A DNA stretch of 50,381 nt from Bacteroidota bacterium (GTDB taxonomy: Bacteria; Bacteroidota; Bacteroidia; Chitinophagales; Chitinophagaceae): positions 1-50,381 of the forward strand of contig JAKQKY010000079.1 of assembly GCA_029560415.1 (NCBI GenBank). Direction: 5' to 3'. Position 1 is the stretch's first letter; each line of letters opens with the position of its first letter. Shown here one piece after another: positions 35,174 to 44,133 of this stretch. The translations under genes and the position numbers were made by a program. Under the pieces are notes generated by a model. That model did no database searches. It saw nothing but the letters and a program-made list of their open reading frames with translations, and was not told the DNA's origin.

Positions 35174-35227
35174 ACTTTTTTGCTTGCCCCGACGAGCGAA
35201 GCGGAACTCGGGGGAGAAGCAAAAAGT
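35174..35227. repeat. REP-like palindrome 2 (nested)
   Basis: Outer arms ACTTTTTTGCTT and AAGCAAAAAGT (one T unpaired) enclose inner arms CCCCGA / TCGGGG around CGAGCGAAGCGGAAC. The two-tier symmetry and shared core suggest a REP-type family. Confidence 0.65.
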
Positions 35228-35386
35228 AAATGTAAAAACGCAAAAAGAGTTTTAAAGAATTATAGCTGTAAATAGCACAACAGAAAATAGTTTAATCTAC
35301 CAGTAAAATTGCTTCGTTCCTCGCAATTACGCATATTTAGCTGAGAAAGTAGAAAAATGACTATTTCAAAAGCACAACATGTTTGA

Positions 35387-37345
35387 CTAAGGCTTCTTTT
35401 TAAATGCATTCAACCCACATTGCAGCCATTGCAGGTATTCTTCGGCAGTGGGCGTATATCCTACGGGGTGAGTGAGTAATTTTTCTTCAGTATCCAGGAG
35501 TGCGTATAAAGGCTGTGCATTGGATGCAAAATTCTCCGTTTCAAAAGTGGCCCATTTATCTCCTACCGTAACGATCTCTTTCTCCACGCCGTCTTTTGTT
35601 TTATAAGTGAACTGCTGTGACGCAGGCAACTTCTTTTTATCATCTACATATAAGGAAACAACGATGAAGTTATCCTTCATCAGTTTATACACATCAGGCT
35701 GGCTCCATACTTTTTCTTCCATCCTTCGGCAGTTTACACATGCATAGCCGGTAAAATCGAGCAGGATCGGTTTATTTTCAGCTTTCGACATCCGGAGACC
35801 TTCTTCGTAATCATGCGTACAGTTCAATCCCAACACACATTGCGAACCATCAGAATAAATACTGTAATATAACGGTGGCGGAAAGCCGCTGATCATTTTC
35901 AGGTTGGCCCATTTTGTATTTGTTAAACCGGGAACGAGGTATAGGGTAAACAAGCCGGAGATGATGGCCAGAAATAACCGGGCTTTACCGGGCTTATTGC
36001 CCGGATCATCGTGTTTGAACCGGATAAAACCAAACAGGTATGCAGTAAGGCCCACGCCAATGACTACCCACAAACCGATGAATATTTCTCTTTTTAATAA
36101 TCCCCAGTGTTTCACCAGGTCGGCATTGGATAAAAATTTTAAGGCCAGTCCGAGTTCCAAAAATCCCAGCACCACTTTTACCGTATTCAACCAGCCGCCC
36201 GATTTGGGCAGTGAATTCAACCAATTGGGAAATAATGCAAACAGGGCGAAGGGCAAGGCCAGTGCCAACCCAAAACCACCCATGCCTGCGGTAAGTTGCA
36301 TGGCGCCCCCATCATTTGTGAGCGAACCTGCCAGTAAGGAACCCAATATAGGACCCGTGCAGGAAAAAGATACCAACGCCAATGTAAGCGCCATAAAGAA
36401 AATGCCGGCAATATTACCAGCTCCTGCTTTGCTATCAGCCTTGCTCGATAAACCCGCGGGCAGGGTTATTTCATAATAACCAAAAAAGGAGAAGGCAAAG
36501 AAGATGAAGATGGCGAAGAAAAATACGTTGAGGTAAACGTTGGTGGAAATATTATTCAGGATCTCGGGGTTGAGTTTATCCAGGAAATGAAATGGAAGGC
36601 TTAGCAGGATGTAAATAAAAAAGATGAAGAAGCCATATAACATGGCATTGGAAATACCTGCTTTGCGGCTACCCGCTTTCTTTGTGAAAAACGATACGGT
36701 CAGCGGGATCATCGGGAAAACGCAAGGCGTAAGCAATGCCACCAAACCACCAAGGAAACCCAATATAAACAAACTCATCAATCCTTTCGATTTTGTAGGC
36801 CCTGCACTCGTAGAGGACGTACCGCAATCGGCGATCGTATTGTTAATGTCGATGGTTGGTATGAGTATCCTGTTTACCGGGATGGCCGCAGTTGAATCGA
36901 ATACAATATTAATTTTCTGCTCCTCAGGAATAAAATTGGTTTCCTTTCCAACATAATAACTTAGGGTGCCCTTCACGGCATGGATCAACTTTTCGTCTAT
37001 CCTTACCAGTTGTATAAGCTGAACCTGGCCCGTGGCAACATCTATTTTCTTTTCAAATACCGGGTCCTGTATCTGCAGGCGGATGGCATTCACTTCCAGG
37101 GAATCGAAGTTGACCGTAGAATCATTATAGGCCAACGTGATGCCCGTTACATCTTCGTTTGTGAAGGCGTATACATGCCAGGATTCTTTGATCGTTCCGT
37201 TGAGGGTAATTAAAAATGTGTTTGGGCCGGTCTTCTTCGCGGTTGCTTTCCAGGTAACTGTTGTTGTGCTGTCTTGAGCATGTGACCAATCAGCAAAACC
37301 AATCATCATCCCAAGAAACAGAAAAACAACTTTGAATAGTCTCAT
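35387..37345 (-). CDS. DsbD-like thiol:disulfide interchange protein
   Basis: 652 aa from ATG at 37345 (MRLFKVVFLFLG). The frame extends to a TTG at 37372, but that codon lies in a terminator loop. Signal peptide to about SHA-Q. An alpha-like beta-sandwich domain covers residues 28-150, and a CcdA-like membrane domain from about 190 has Cys208 (LTPCVFPM) and Cys329 (SFSCTGPILG). A C-terminal thioredoxin-like domain has CVNC (FTGYACVNCRRMEEKVW). The protein moves electrons from cytoplasm to periplasm. In the alpha-like domain the two redox cysteines are absent: Gly133 and Phe138 stand where the neighbouring gene product has Cys131 and Cys136. Confidence 0.93.
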   Translation of the reverse strand: MRLFKVVFLFLGMMIGFADWSHAQDSTTTVTWKATAKKTGPNTFLITLNGTIKESWHVYAFTNEDVTGITLAYNDSTVNFDSLEVNAIRLQIQDPVFEKKIDVATGQVQLIQLVRIDEKLIHAVKGTLSYYVGKETNFIPEEQKINIVFDSTAAIPVNRILIPTIDINNTIADCGTSSTSAGPTKSKGLMSLFILGFLGGLVALLTPCVFPMIPLTVSFFTKKAGSRKAGISNAMLYGFFIFFIYILLSLPFHFLDKLNPEILNNISTNVYLNVFFFAIFIFFAFSFFGYYEITLPAGLSSKADSKAGAGNIAGIFFMALTLALVSFSCTGPILGSLLAGSLTNDGGAMQLTAGMGGFGLALALPFALFALFPNWLNSLPKSGGWLNTVKVVLGFLELGLALKFLSNADLVKHWGLLKREIFIGLWVVIGVGLTAYLFGFIRFKHDDPGNKPGKARLFLAIISGLFTLYLVPGLTNTKWANLKMISGFPPPLYYSIYSDGSQCVLGLNCTHDYEEGLRMSKAENKPILLDFTGYACVNCRRMEEKVWSQPDVYKLMKDNFIVVSLYVDDKKKLPASQQFTYKTKDGVEKEIVTVGDKWATFETENFASNAQPLYALLDTEEKLLTHPVGYTPTAEEYLQWLQCGLNAFKKKP

Positions 37346-37356
37346 ATCATTCTTAT

Positions 37357-37381
37357 AAAAAATCCCGATCAATGCCGGGAT
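37357..37381 (-). terminator. Intrinsic terminator/attenuator between the two DsbD-type genes
   Basis: Minus-strand ATCCCG-GCATTGAT-CGGGAT followed by TTTTTAT, just past the stop of the small alpha-domain gene and 12 nt before the DsbD-like ATG. It would limit read-through so that the small gene is made in excess. Confidence 0.75.
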
Positions 37382-37393
37382 GTGAGCTAATTT

Positions 37394-37849
37394 TTATTTG
37401 CCATCTACTTTTATGGAAAAAGGAATTTCCTTAGGAGGAAGACATTTGTGATCATCGCAGACCATATATGACACTGTTCCTTTAACAACGGTGGTTGCGG
37501 CAGATTTCAGGGTTATTTTTTGTACAAAATCAACTTTGTTGCTGTAATACTTCAGGGTAGATTTGAAATTGGGATCGTATGTTTTCTCAAGTTTACCATT
37601 CTCGGCAACTTTGCCATCAAGTTTTACCAATGGATTTTTCGAGAAACTAAATGAAGTTGGTTCGGGACCTTCGCCGGCATCCTGTGCATAAATATGCCAT
37701 TTGTTATCGAGGTTTGCCGTCATGTGCAATTCGTAGGTTTTATTGCCGGTTTTTTTAGCTGTATACATCCACTTCACCGGGTTTTCGATCTGCGCAAATG
37801 CAGCGTTGATCAGTAAAAAGAAACCGAATGATAAAATACCTTTTTTCAT
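37394..37849 (-). CDS. Free-standing DsbD-alpha-like periplasmic domain protein
   Basis: 151 aa. Signal peptide MKKGILSFGFFLLINAAFAQ, then a single DsbD N-terminal-type domain with VSYMVCDDHKCLPP: Cys131 and Cys136 sit where the catalytic pair of nDsbD is found. Homologous to the N-terminal domain of the next gene (both have TAKKTG and KWHIYA/SWHVYA). It probably accepts electrons from the CcdA-like core and passes them to periplasmic thiol proteins. Upstream of the DsbD-like gene, separated by a terminator. Confidence 0.87.
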   Translation of the reverse strand: MKKGILSFGFFLLINAAFAQIENPVKWMYTAKKTGNKTYELHMTANLDNKWHIYAQDAGEGPEPTSFSFSKNPLVKLDGKVAENGKLEKTYDPNFKSTLKYYSNKVDFVQKITLKSAATTVVKGTVSYMVCDDHKCLPPKEIPFSIKVDGK

Positions 37850-37926
37850 ATGCTGGTTAAATCTATTTCTTGCTTAATTCGCTAACAAAAATATACAACT
37901 TGAAAGCGAAACCCTGTTAAAGACTG

Positions 37927-38613
37927 TTAATTGTTTTTAACCAGTCCAATCCCAAACAATGTATTGAAAACAGCCCTTCCATCGTTGTTGTTTAAAGCAT
38001 CAGTACAGGCCCTTTCGGGGTGTGGCATCATACCAAATACATTTCTATCAACGTTGCAGATTCCCGCAATATTGTTGATGGCGCCATTTGGATTGCTTTC
38101 CTGGGTGATATTGCCATCTCCACTGCAATACCGGTAGATAACCTGGTTGTTTTTTTGTAAAGAATTCATCACATCATCTGCTGCATAATAACGGCCTTCG
38201 CCATGTGCCACGGGTATTTTTAATGCCGCTGGTTTAGCAGCATCAGTATCCTGGATAAACACATTTTTACATACGAATTGCTGTTGTGCATTGCGCAACA
38301 AAACTCCCGGTAACAGACCGCTTTCACACAACACCTGGAAGCCGTTACAAACGCCAAATACTTTTCCGCCGCGGCCCGCAAATTCTACTACACTTTGCAT
38401 CATCGGGCTGAACCTTGCAATGGCACCGCAACGCAGGTAATCACCATAACTAAATCCGCCTGGTAACACAATACAATCATCGGTGGTAAACATGCTTATA
38501 TCCCTGTCTTTATGCCAAAGCATCAACACTTCCTGCTGCAGATCATTCTGCAAGGCATCCTGCATATCCCTGTCGCAATTAGATCCCGGGAAAACCACTA
38601 CACCAAATTTCAT
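37927..38613 (-). CDS. purQ: Phosphoribosylformylglycinamidine synthase, glutaminase subunit
   Basis: 228 aa. Class I glutamine amidotransferase that supplies ammonia to PurL in purine synthesis. Nucleophile Cys89 in FGVCNGFQ; His198 and Glu200 in MMPHPERACT. Begins KFGVVVFPGSNCDRDM, typical of the small stand-alone PurQ, which needs PurL and PurS; neither is in the window. No riboswitch was recognised in the 63 bp upstream. Confidence 0.96.
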   Translation of the reverse strand: MKFGVVVFPGSNCDRDMQDALQNDLQQEVLMLWHKDRDISMFTTDDCIVLPGGFSYGDYLRCGAIARFSPMMQSVVEFAGRGGKVFGVCNGFQVLCESGLLPGVLLRNAQQQFVCKNVFIQDTDAAKPAALKIPVAHGEGRYYAADDVMNSLQKNNQVIYRYCSGDGNITQESNPNGAINNIAGICNVDRNVFGMMPHPERACTDALNNNDGRAVFNTLFGIGLVKNN

Positions 38614-38676
38614 ATTGTTATTTTTTTAGATTGATGGCCTCGATTCTGGCGCAAAATTACAACAGCCGGATGTAAA

Positions 38677-39708
38677 TCAACGGATAAAATATCCCATTAC
38701 AACGGATAATAATACCATACCCCAATGAATACCCTGTGGGAACCATTTTCTTTCGGGAAATAAAAAGGCGGCGGCCAGCAGGGCAGCAACGGGCACAGCA
38801 GTGAGAATCCAATAAGAAAAGCTATGGGAAGCATTTAAGAATGGCACCAATAGCGCCACGAGTAAGTATAGGTAGATGAGGCTCCAGCTCTTCCGCGATT
38901 GTACCAACAACCTGCGCATATTATTCTGCACAAAAATACTCCCCACGATCATGGCCAACAGGATAAAAATAATGGCCGTATACGCCCAGGTTGATTCATG
39001 AAAAGATGGAACGGTGATGGCTACCCCCGGAAACTTGTATCCTTGCCAACGATCAGTTAAAAACACCCAGGCGCCCAGGAAATAATACGGACAAAGAATG
39101 CCGAGAAAAGCAATGATCCATTCAGGCAATTTAAATGGCCTGGTGATGATAAGGCCCACAATAATAAGTAAGGCAAATGCGATCGAAGGAAAATAAAAGA
39201 AAGTGGCCAGTCCGGTCATCATCCCAATATTAAACAAAGATGTTTTTGCCTGTTGATTGTTGTACAGGTTACAAAGCCTCGACAATATCCAGATCAAAAA
39301 TGTATTGATGATGAGCGGCGCAGACAATACCTGCCAATCGGGAAATACCGACGTGATGAGGAGGTAACTCATTCCCACCAGGTAGGTTGGCTTGGGCAAC
39401 ATACGCTGTGCATTGGCCAGCTTATTAAATGAAATAGCCTGTATGTACAGTAATGCAAATGCGATGATGGAATATATGATGGGGAATGATATATTCCATC
39501 CCGAAAACCACTGCAGCATGGCCTTGTATAAAAAGCCATCGAGCTTTTGTGGAATGGGCACTTTGGGATGCAGGAACATGGGCAGCTTCAATACAAATCC
39601 ATACACGAACAGCAGAAAATTATTGTAAGGATTGTTGGCTTTGAATGTGCCTATCACAAATGAGCTTTTAAATGACAGAAAGGAATGTTGCGCTGCAAAA
39701 ATGGGCAT
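38677..39708 (-). CDS. DUF6427 family membrane protein
   Basis: 343 aa with about nine to ten hydrophobic segments (for example FPIIYSIIAFALLYIQAISF, FLIWILSRLCNLYN, IAFALLIIVGLIITRPF, LVALLVPFLNA). N-terminal FKANNPYNNFLLFVYGFVLKLP and RPFKLPEWIIAFLGILCPYY resemble the Bacteroidota DUF6427 family. Function is unknown; it might be a polytopic envelope protein. It lies 63 bp upstream of purQ on the same strand. Confidence 0.75.
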   Translation of the reverse strand: MPIFAAQHSFLSFKSSFVIGTFKANNPYNNFLLFVYGFVLKLPMFLHPKVPIPQKLDGFLYKAMLQWFSGWNISFPIIYSIIAFALLYIQAISFNKLANAQRMLPKPTYLVGMSYLLITSVFPDWQVLSAPLIINTFLIWILSRLCNLYNNQQAKTSLFNIGMMTGLATFFYFPSIAFALLIIVGLIITRPFKLPEWIIAFLGILCPYYFLGAWVFLTDRWQGYKFPGVAITVPSFHESTWAYTAIIFILLAMIVGSIFVQNNMRRLLVQSRKSWSLIYLYLLVALLVPFLNASHSFSYWILTAVPVAALLAAAFLFPERKWFPQGIHWGMVLLSVVMGYFIR

Positions 39709-39757
39709 TTATCATTACTCAAAAAAATTGTACTTCATTTAACCAGCACAAATGTGG

Positions 39758-41275
39758 TTAATCTGCGAAATCTACTTTAGCAAATGCCACATAACCAAGG
39801 TAGATATATGGTATGATCATCTGCCTTGCCCCAACCTGCTTGGCCAGCTTTGGCATAAACCCATAACCGGTTTCATTGCTTTTTAAAGTAGCATAGCGTT
39901 TCACTTTACCATCGGGGAACACGCTGTGATCACTTATGATCTGGCGATACCGGTCTTTATCGATAAAGAAAAAATGGATCTCACCACCGGCATTCATATT
40001 GGAGAATGACATGAAGTTGTCATCATCCACATCGTATTGTTTTTTATGGATGACGCTGTTCCATTCGAGTTTAAGGTCACTGTCGAGACTCAACACCACG
40101 ATATCATTGTAATAATAACGCACCGTTTGGTCGTTGTTCAAACTACTGTAAGGCCTGTATCCGTAATAGTAAGGATTGGTCATATAATAATCATATGACG
40201 CACCAGGAATATAACTGTTGTAATAACGCCTGTTCCAGATATTATTTATCTGCGTTTCCATGTAAAAATCTTCAGCCACCAGCACAAAGCCGCCGTTCTT
40301 TTTCACAACGGTATTGCGTATATCCAGGTTATCAAAAATGAACCGGTATTGTTCCGAACTGTTCATCCTGTATCGCAAAGAATCTGAAAAAACATTAAAA
40401 ACTGCTTTCACCGGCTTTTCTCCCGACATATCGATCAATGAAGTAAACAATCCTTCGATATTACCCTGGCGCTTATTGTGGTAAAAAGAATTAACGAGAT
40501 AATGCTTATTGAGGTTATCAATTTTAATCGCGATATCATCGATGTATTTGTCATTCAGCGAAATGCTGTAATTCCTGAATGTATCAATACCTGGCTTGTG
40601 TAAAATGATATTCAACTGGCTGCTGTTATCGCGGAAATTCCGACGGGTTTCCTTGGCAAAAATAAAATTGCCATCATTGCCAACATACAACTCACTGTAT
40701 TCTTCTTTTCGATCGTCGTATTTCATCATTTGGCGGGTACTGTCGAGCATTTGAAGATTTACATCGAATAACTTGGTAACAAGAGTCATGTTTTCGTTTC
40801 TAACCTGCCGCTTGTACACCAGGATCTTCTGCTTGTCTTCACTAAATACCGTTGAATATATTTTGTTGTCGTTGAAAAACCCGATTTTGGTGGTGTCAAG
40901 CAGGATAGGCTCCATGATCGTTTTAGCCTGCGCATCTACTTTTGCCGCTTTACAATACACGATGTTATTCTTCTCATATTGATATATGATGAACACTGAG
41001 TTAGGATAAGCGATGAAATCCAGATTGATGGTCCTTTCCGGGATAAAATCCAGGTTGGTGGTTTTACTGATCTTCATCTCATTGCTGTACGATGTAATGT
41101 AATGCTTGCGGTTGATGCCTTTATACACTAAAAAACTGGTATCAAATTTTCCCAGGATCTCAAAAAACATGTTCCGGCTATCGCGTTTGCTGTATTCTGA
41201 AAAAGTAATTTTCTGGCTATACCCTTGCAGCTGACTTACACATATTGAAAAAACGAAAAATACAATCCTTTTCAT
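39758..41275 (-). CDS. Secreted hypothetical protein
   Basis: 505 aa, not recognised. Signal peptide MKRIVFFVFSICVSQLQGYSQ. The mature chain is rich in alternating hydrophobic/charged beta-strands with recurring K/D-x-L-x-x-D patterns, and a Tyr-rich segment (PGASYDYYMTNPYYYGYRPYS) lies around residue 365. A beta-propeller-like fold is possible, but no repeat unit is clear. Same strand as the DUF6427 and purQ genes, 49 bp upstream of the former. Confidence 0.8.
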   Translation of the reverse strand: MKRIVFFVFSICVSQLQGYSQKITFSEYSKRDSRNMFFEILGKFDTSFLVYKGINRKHYITSYSNEMKISKTTNLDFIPERTINLDFIAYPNSVFIIYQYEKNNIVYCKAAKVDAQAKTIMEPILLDTTKIGFFNDNKIYSTVFSEDKQKILVYKRQVRNENMTLVTKLFDVNLQMLDSTRQMMKYDDRKEEYSELYVGNDGNFIFAKETRRNFRDNSSQLNIILHKPGIDTFRNYSISLNDKYIDDIAIKIDNLNKHYLVNSFYHNKRQGNIEGLFTSLIDMSGEKPVKAVFNVFSDSLRYRMNSSEQYRFIFDNLDIRNTVVKKNGGFVLVAEDFYMETQINNIWNRRYYNSYIPGASYDYYMTNPYYYGYRPYSSLNNDQTVRYYYNDIVVLSLDSDLKLEWNSVIHKKQYDVDDDNFMSFSNMNAGGEIHFFFIDKDRYRQIISDHSVFPDGKVKRYATLKSNETGYGFMPKLAKQVGARQMIIPYIYLGYVAFAKVDFAD

Positions 41276-41390
41276 ACAGGTCCATTTATATTAAAAATAC
41301 GATTAAAAATCCAACGAAGTTTCTCTCTTAAACCACATTTTCAGTTACAACAATTTGAAGCCATGCTTGTTAAAAGCTTAAATTTATAGG

Positions 41391-42314
41391 ATGCAAACTG
41401 TTCTGATCACGGGGGGAAGTGGTTTCGTTGGCCAAAATCTTACCAGGTTCCTGGTCGAAAGCGGTTACCGGGTTGTCATTCTTAGCAGGTCGCTGGAAGG
41501 GAAAAAAAATACCGACCAGGTAAGCTACGCACTTTGGGATCTTAAAAAACATTCTATCGATCCTGCGGCGATCAGCGCTGCAGATTACATCATTCACCTG
41601 GCAGGCGCCGGAGTGGTTGATAAAAAATGGACCGATGCCTATAAACAGGAAATTCTCGAAAGCCGCACGGGCAGCAGTAAACTGATCATTGAAGCCCTGC
41701 AAAACCAACCTCATCGCGTAAAGGCAATTGTCAGCGCATCGGCAATCGGCTGGTACGGACCAGATAAAACACCTGTTATTCCTTTTACAGAAACGGATCC
41801 GGCTTCGGATGATTTCCTGGGGCAAACATGCCGACTATGGGAACAAAGTATTGGAGCTGCAGAACGACTGGGCATCAGGGTTTGTACATTGAGAACCGGA
41901 ATTGTGCTGGGAAATGGCGGTGGTGCTTTAGCCGAATTCATCAAGCCGGTGAAATTTGGCATTGCGGGTATCCTTGGCAGTGGTAAACAGGCAGTTAGCT
42001 GGATTCACATCAACGACCTGTGCAGGATGTACCATTTTGCTATCGAAAACCAACCGTTGAGAGGCAGTTACAACGCCGTAGCTCCATTGCCGGTTTCCAA
42101 TAAAGAACTTACCCTAACGTTGGCGCATACCCTACGTGGTAAATTTTTCATACCCATTCATGTTCCTGCCTTTGCATTGAAACTGATCATGGGTCAACGA
42201 AGCATAGAAGTGCTGAAAAGTACAACGGTAAGCGCTGCAAAAATAAAGGAAGCAGGTTTTCAATTTTCATTTCCCGGTATTGAAGGAGCCATACATAACC
42301 TGTTGAAAAAGTAA
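41391..42314 (+). CDS. TIGR01777 family NAD-dependent epimerase/oxidoreductase
   Basis: 307 aa. Extended SDR with Rossmann motif TGGSGFVGQNL (residues 7-17), IIHLAGAGVVDKKWTDAYKQEILESR and SASAIGWYG (YfcH/TIGR01777 hallmarks). C-terminal DUF1731 region (GQRSIEVLKSTTVSAAKIKEAGFQFSFP). Substrate unknown. Its TAA abuts the TTA (stop) of the convergent permease gene with no intervening base. Confidence 0.93.
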   Translation: MQTVLITGGSGFVGQNLTRFLVESGYRVVILSRSLEGKKNTDQVSYALWDLKKHSIDPAAISAADYIIHLAGAGVVDKKWTDAYKQEILESRTGSSKLIIEALQNQPHRVKAIVSASAIGWYGPDKTPVIPFTETDPASDDFLGQTCRLWEQSIGAAERLGIRVCTLRTGIVLGNGGGALAEFIKPVKFGIAGILGSGKQAVSWIHINDLCRMYHFAIENQPLRGSYNAVAPLPVSNKELTLTLAHTLRGKFFIPIHVPAFALKLIMGQRSIEVLKSTTVSAAKIKEAGFQFSFPGIEGAIHNLLKK

Positions 42315-43139
42315 TTACAGGTCGGTTGTAATGATGCGCCTGCGGCTTAGCCAGTAGAATAATATAATATAAATGATGGTAAGACTTACCACGATCCATG
42401 TATAATCTGTAGGTAAACTACTTTTAGCGATTGATTTTATTGCATTATCCGGAAAGGTCAGCAATCCATCGGAAGCATTCATAGGCAGGTAATCGCCCAT
42501 GCTGCCAAGATCTGCCACTCCATCGCTTCGAAGTTTGATACTCCACACATCGAGTAATTGCGAAATGATATTTTCGGCGCCCAGGTAAATAAAATAAAGC
42601 CCGATGGCAAATCCTGTTCGGCGTATCCACACAGAAACGAGTACGGCGAGCAGGTTATATGATAGTGCCTTCAAAAAGAAATAACCCACATGTGATATTC
42701 CCGTTAATGCAAAACTTGAATCGGAAAACAATGCGAATAACAGGGCGGTAAGAAAAACCAGGATGGTACTTATCACTGCAATGATCAGGGCCATCGCCAG
42801 TTTCACCTGTATGAATTCTTCACGGCTCCATCCATCGATGATGTTCTGGCGGTTTGTTTTGAATGTAAATTCATTTGTCACCAGGATGATGATGAGCAGG
42901 GCTGGCAGTATCAGCAAAAAGCCGGTCGCATAACTGGTGGTTTGCCAGGTATGGTCAAAATCGTACAAGCTGAATTTTGAAACCAGTCCGCCCGTGTTCA
43001 TGTTGCCAATGATATTTTTATTTACACTGTACACAATGTAGTTAGTGGTAACAACGCCCAACACTACAAAAATGCTGATCACAATGAATGCACGGTAGTT
43101 CTTGATTTTAAGCCATTCGATCTTTAATAAATTCAACAT
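42315..43139 (-). CDS. ABC transporter permease (ABC-2 type)
   Basis: 274 aa with six hydrophobic segments (AFIVISIFVVLGVVTTNYIVY, FLLILPALLIIILVTNEF, VKLAMALIIAVISTILVFLTALLFALF, FLKALSYNLLAVLVSVWI, GFAIGLYFIYLGAENI, WIVVSLTIIYIILFYWL). NEFTFKTNRQNIIDGWSREEFIQVKL is the usual cytoplasmic loop of this class. It pairs with the ATPase gene 32 bp upstream; likely an export pump of BcrAB type (inference). Confidence 0.9.
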   Translation of the reverse strand: MLNLLKIEWLKIKNYRAFIVISIFVVLGVVTTNYIVYSVNKNIIGNMNTGGLVSKFSLYDFDHTWQTTSYATGFLLILPALLIIILVTNEFTFKTNRQNIIDGWSREEFIQVKLAMALIIAVISTILVFLTALLFALFSDSSFALTGISHVGYFFLKALSYNLLAVLVSVWIRRTGFAIGLYFIYLGAENIISQLLDVWSIKLRSDGVADLGSMGDYLPMNASDGLLTFPDNAIKSIAKSSLPTDYTWIVVSLTIIYIILFYWLSRRRIITTDL

Positions 43140-43171
43140 TGCCGGGATATTTATAAATGAGTTTAATTCGA

Positions 43172-44059
43172 TTAATTGGTAAGTTCAAAGAATTTGCTTT
43201 CAAGACTTTTCTTCCTGAGCTGAAGCTGCGACAATACAACGCCTTTGCTAAAGCAGAATTGGTTAACAGCTGCCAGGTCGGCGGCTCCAGATGGGAAGAA
43301 GGCCTGTACAAATTTGTCTGACAGGTCTACCCTGGTTTGCCCGGGCATCTGTTGCATCACCTGTTTAAGTTGTTGAAGATCGGCAGCGTTTAGTTCAACC
43401 ACATCTTCATTCACCAGGATCTCATCTACGTTTCCATCGGTGATGAGGGTGCCTTGTTTCAGGATGGCCACATGGGTACAAACTTTTTCCACTTCATCGA
43501 GCAGGTGACTGGCCATGATGATGGTTTTACCACTCTGCGATAATTTTTTGATGAGTTCCCTGATCTCGGCGATACCAACCGGGTCGAGCCCATTGGTAGG
43601 TTCATCAAAAACAAGCACTTCAGGATTGCCCAGCAATGCAGCACCTATGGCTAACCGTTGCTTCATCCCCAGGCTATAGGTACTGAACTTGGATGTTTTG
43701 CGATGAGCCAGGTTTACGATCTGCAATACACGATCTATATCTTCCGCTCCCCTGCCCTTTATGGCCGCGGCGATTTTTAAATTTTCAACAGCAGATAGGT
43801 AATGATAAAAATTCGGTGTTTCCAGCAACGTTCCGATCTGTTTGCGGTGATGCGCTGTGGGTGCTTCATCAAAAAGCGTGTAGCCGCCACCGCTGGCTTT
43901 CAGCACATCCATCACAATGCCAAGCAGCGTCGTCTTTCCACTGCCATTGGGGCCCAGTATACCATACACCGTACCGGCCGGAACCGAAAAACTCACATTT
44001 TTCAGTGCCTTGATGGGGCCGTAATTTTTTGAAAGGTTGTCAACCGATAATATCGCCAT
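43172..44059 (-). CDS. ABC transporter ATP-binding protein (BcrA-like)
   Basis: 295 aa. Walker A GPNGSGKTT (36-44), signature STYSLGMKQRL, Walker B VLVFDEPTNGLDP, switch histidine in MASHLLDEVEK. The C-terminal 70 residues carry the extension of BcrA/CcmA-type ATPases. First gene of a two-gene minus-strand operon with the permease. Confidence 0.93.
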   Translation of the reverse strand: MAILSVDNLSKNYGPIKALKNVSFSVPAGTVYGILGPNGSGKTTLLGIVMDVLKASGGGYTLFDEAPTAHHRKQIGTLLETPNFYHYLSAVENLKIAAAIKGRGAEDIDRVLQIVNLAHRKTSKFSTYSLGMKQRLAIGAALLGNPEVLVFDEPTNGLDPVGIAEIRELIKKLSQSGKTIIMASHLLDEVEKVCTHVAILKQGTLITDGNVDEILVNEDVVELNAADLQQLKQVMQQMPGQTRVDLSDKFVQAFFPSGAADLAAVNQFCFSKGVVLSQLQLRKKSLESKFFELTN

Positions 44060-44133
44060 AAGAAGTCATTTCAATTTTCAGGGTCAAGATAATTGTTTTT
44101 ATTTATGCAATATATAAATAATGGTACAGGCGG

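Larger units (their letters stand above)
34918..35386. other. Gene-free stretch with a possible small RNA and REP-like palindromes
   Basis: Nothing protein-coding is convincing here. An AATATTTG element near 34970-34977 could be a -7 box. A strong terminator follows at 35098-35138, so a transcript of roughly 150 nt from about 34983 is possible. Beyond it lie two palindromic elements (35147-35170 and 35174-35227) and a short ATTGC...GCAAT repeat near 35309-35328. Confidence 0.4.

Noticed and set aside
35072-35275. 67-residue frame over the REP-like palindromes
   Set aside because: It runs through a terminator and two palindromes, and its composition follows the repeats; no start context or homology is recognised.
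37346-37372. TTG start 27 bp upstream for the DsbD-like protein
   Set aside because: The codon lies in the loop of an intrinsic terminator and adds nine residues before a good signal peptide; the ATG at 37345 is better.
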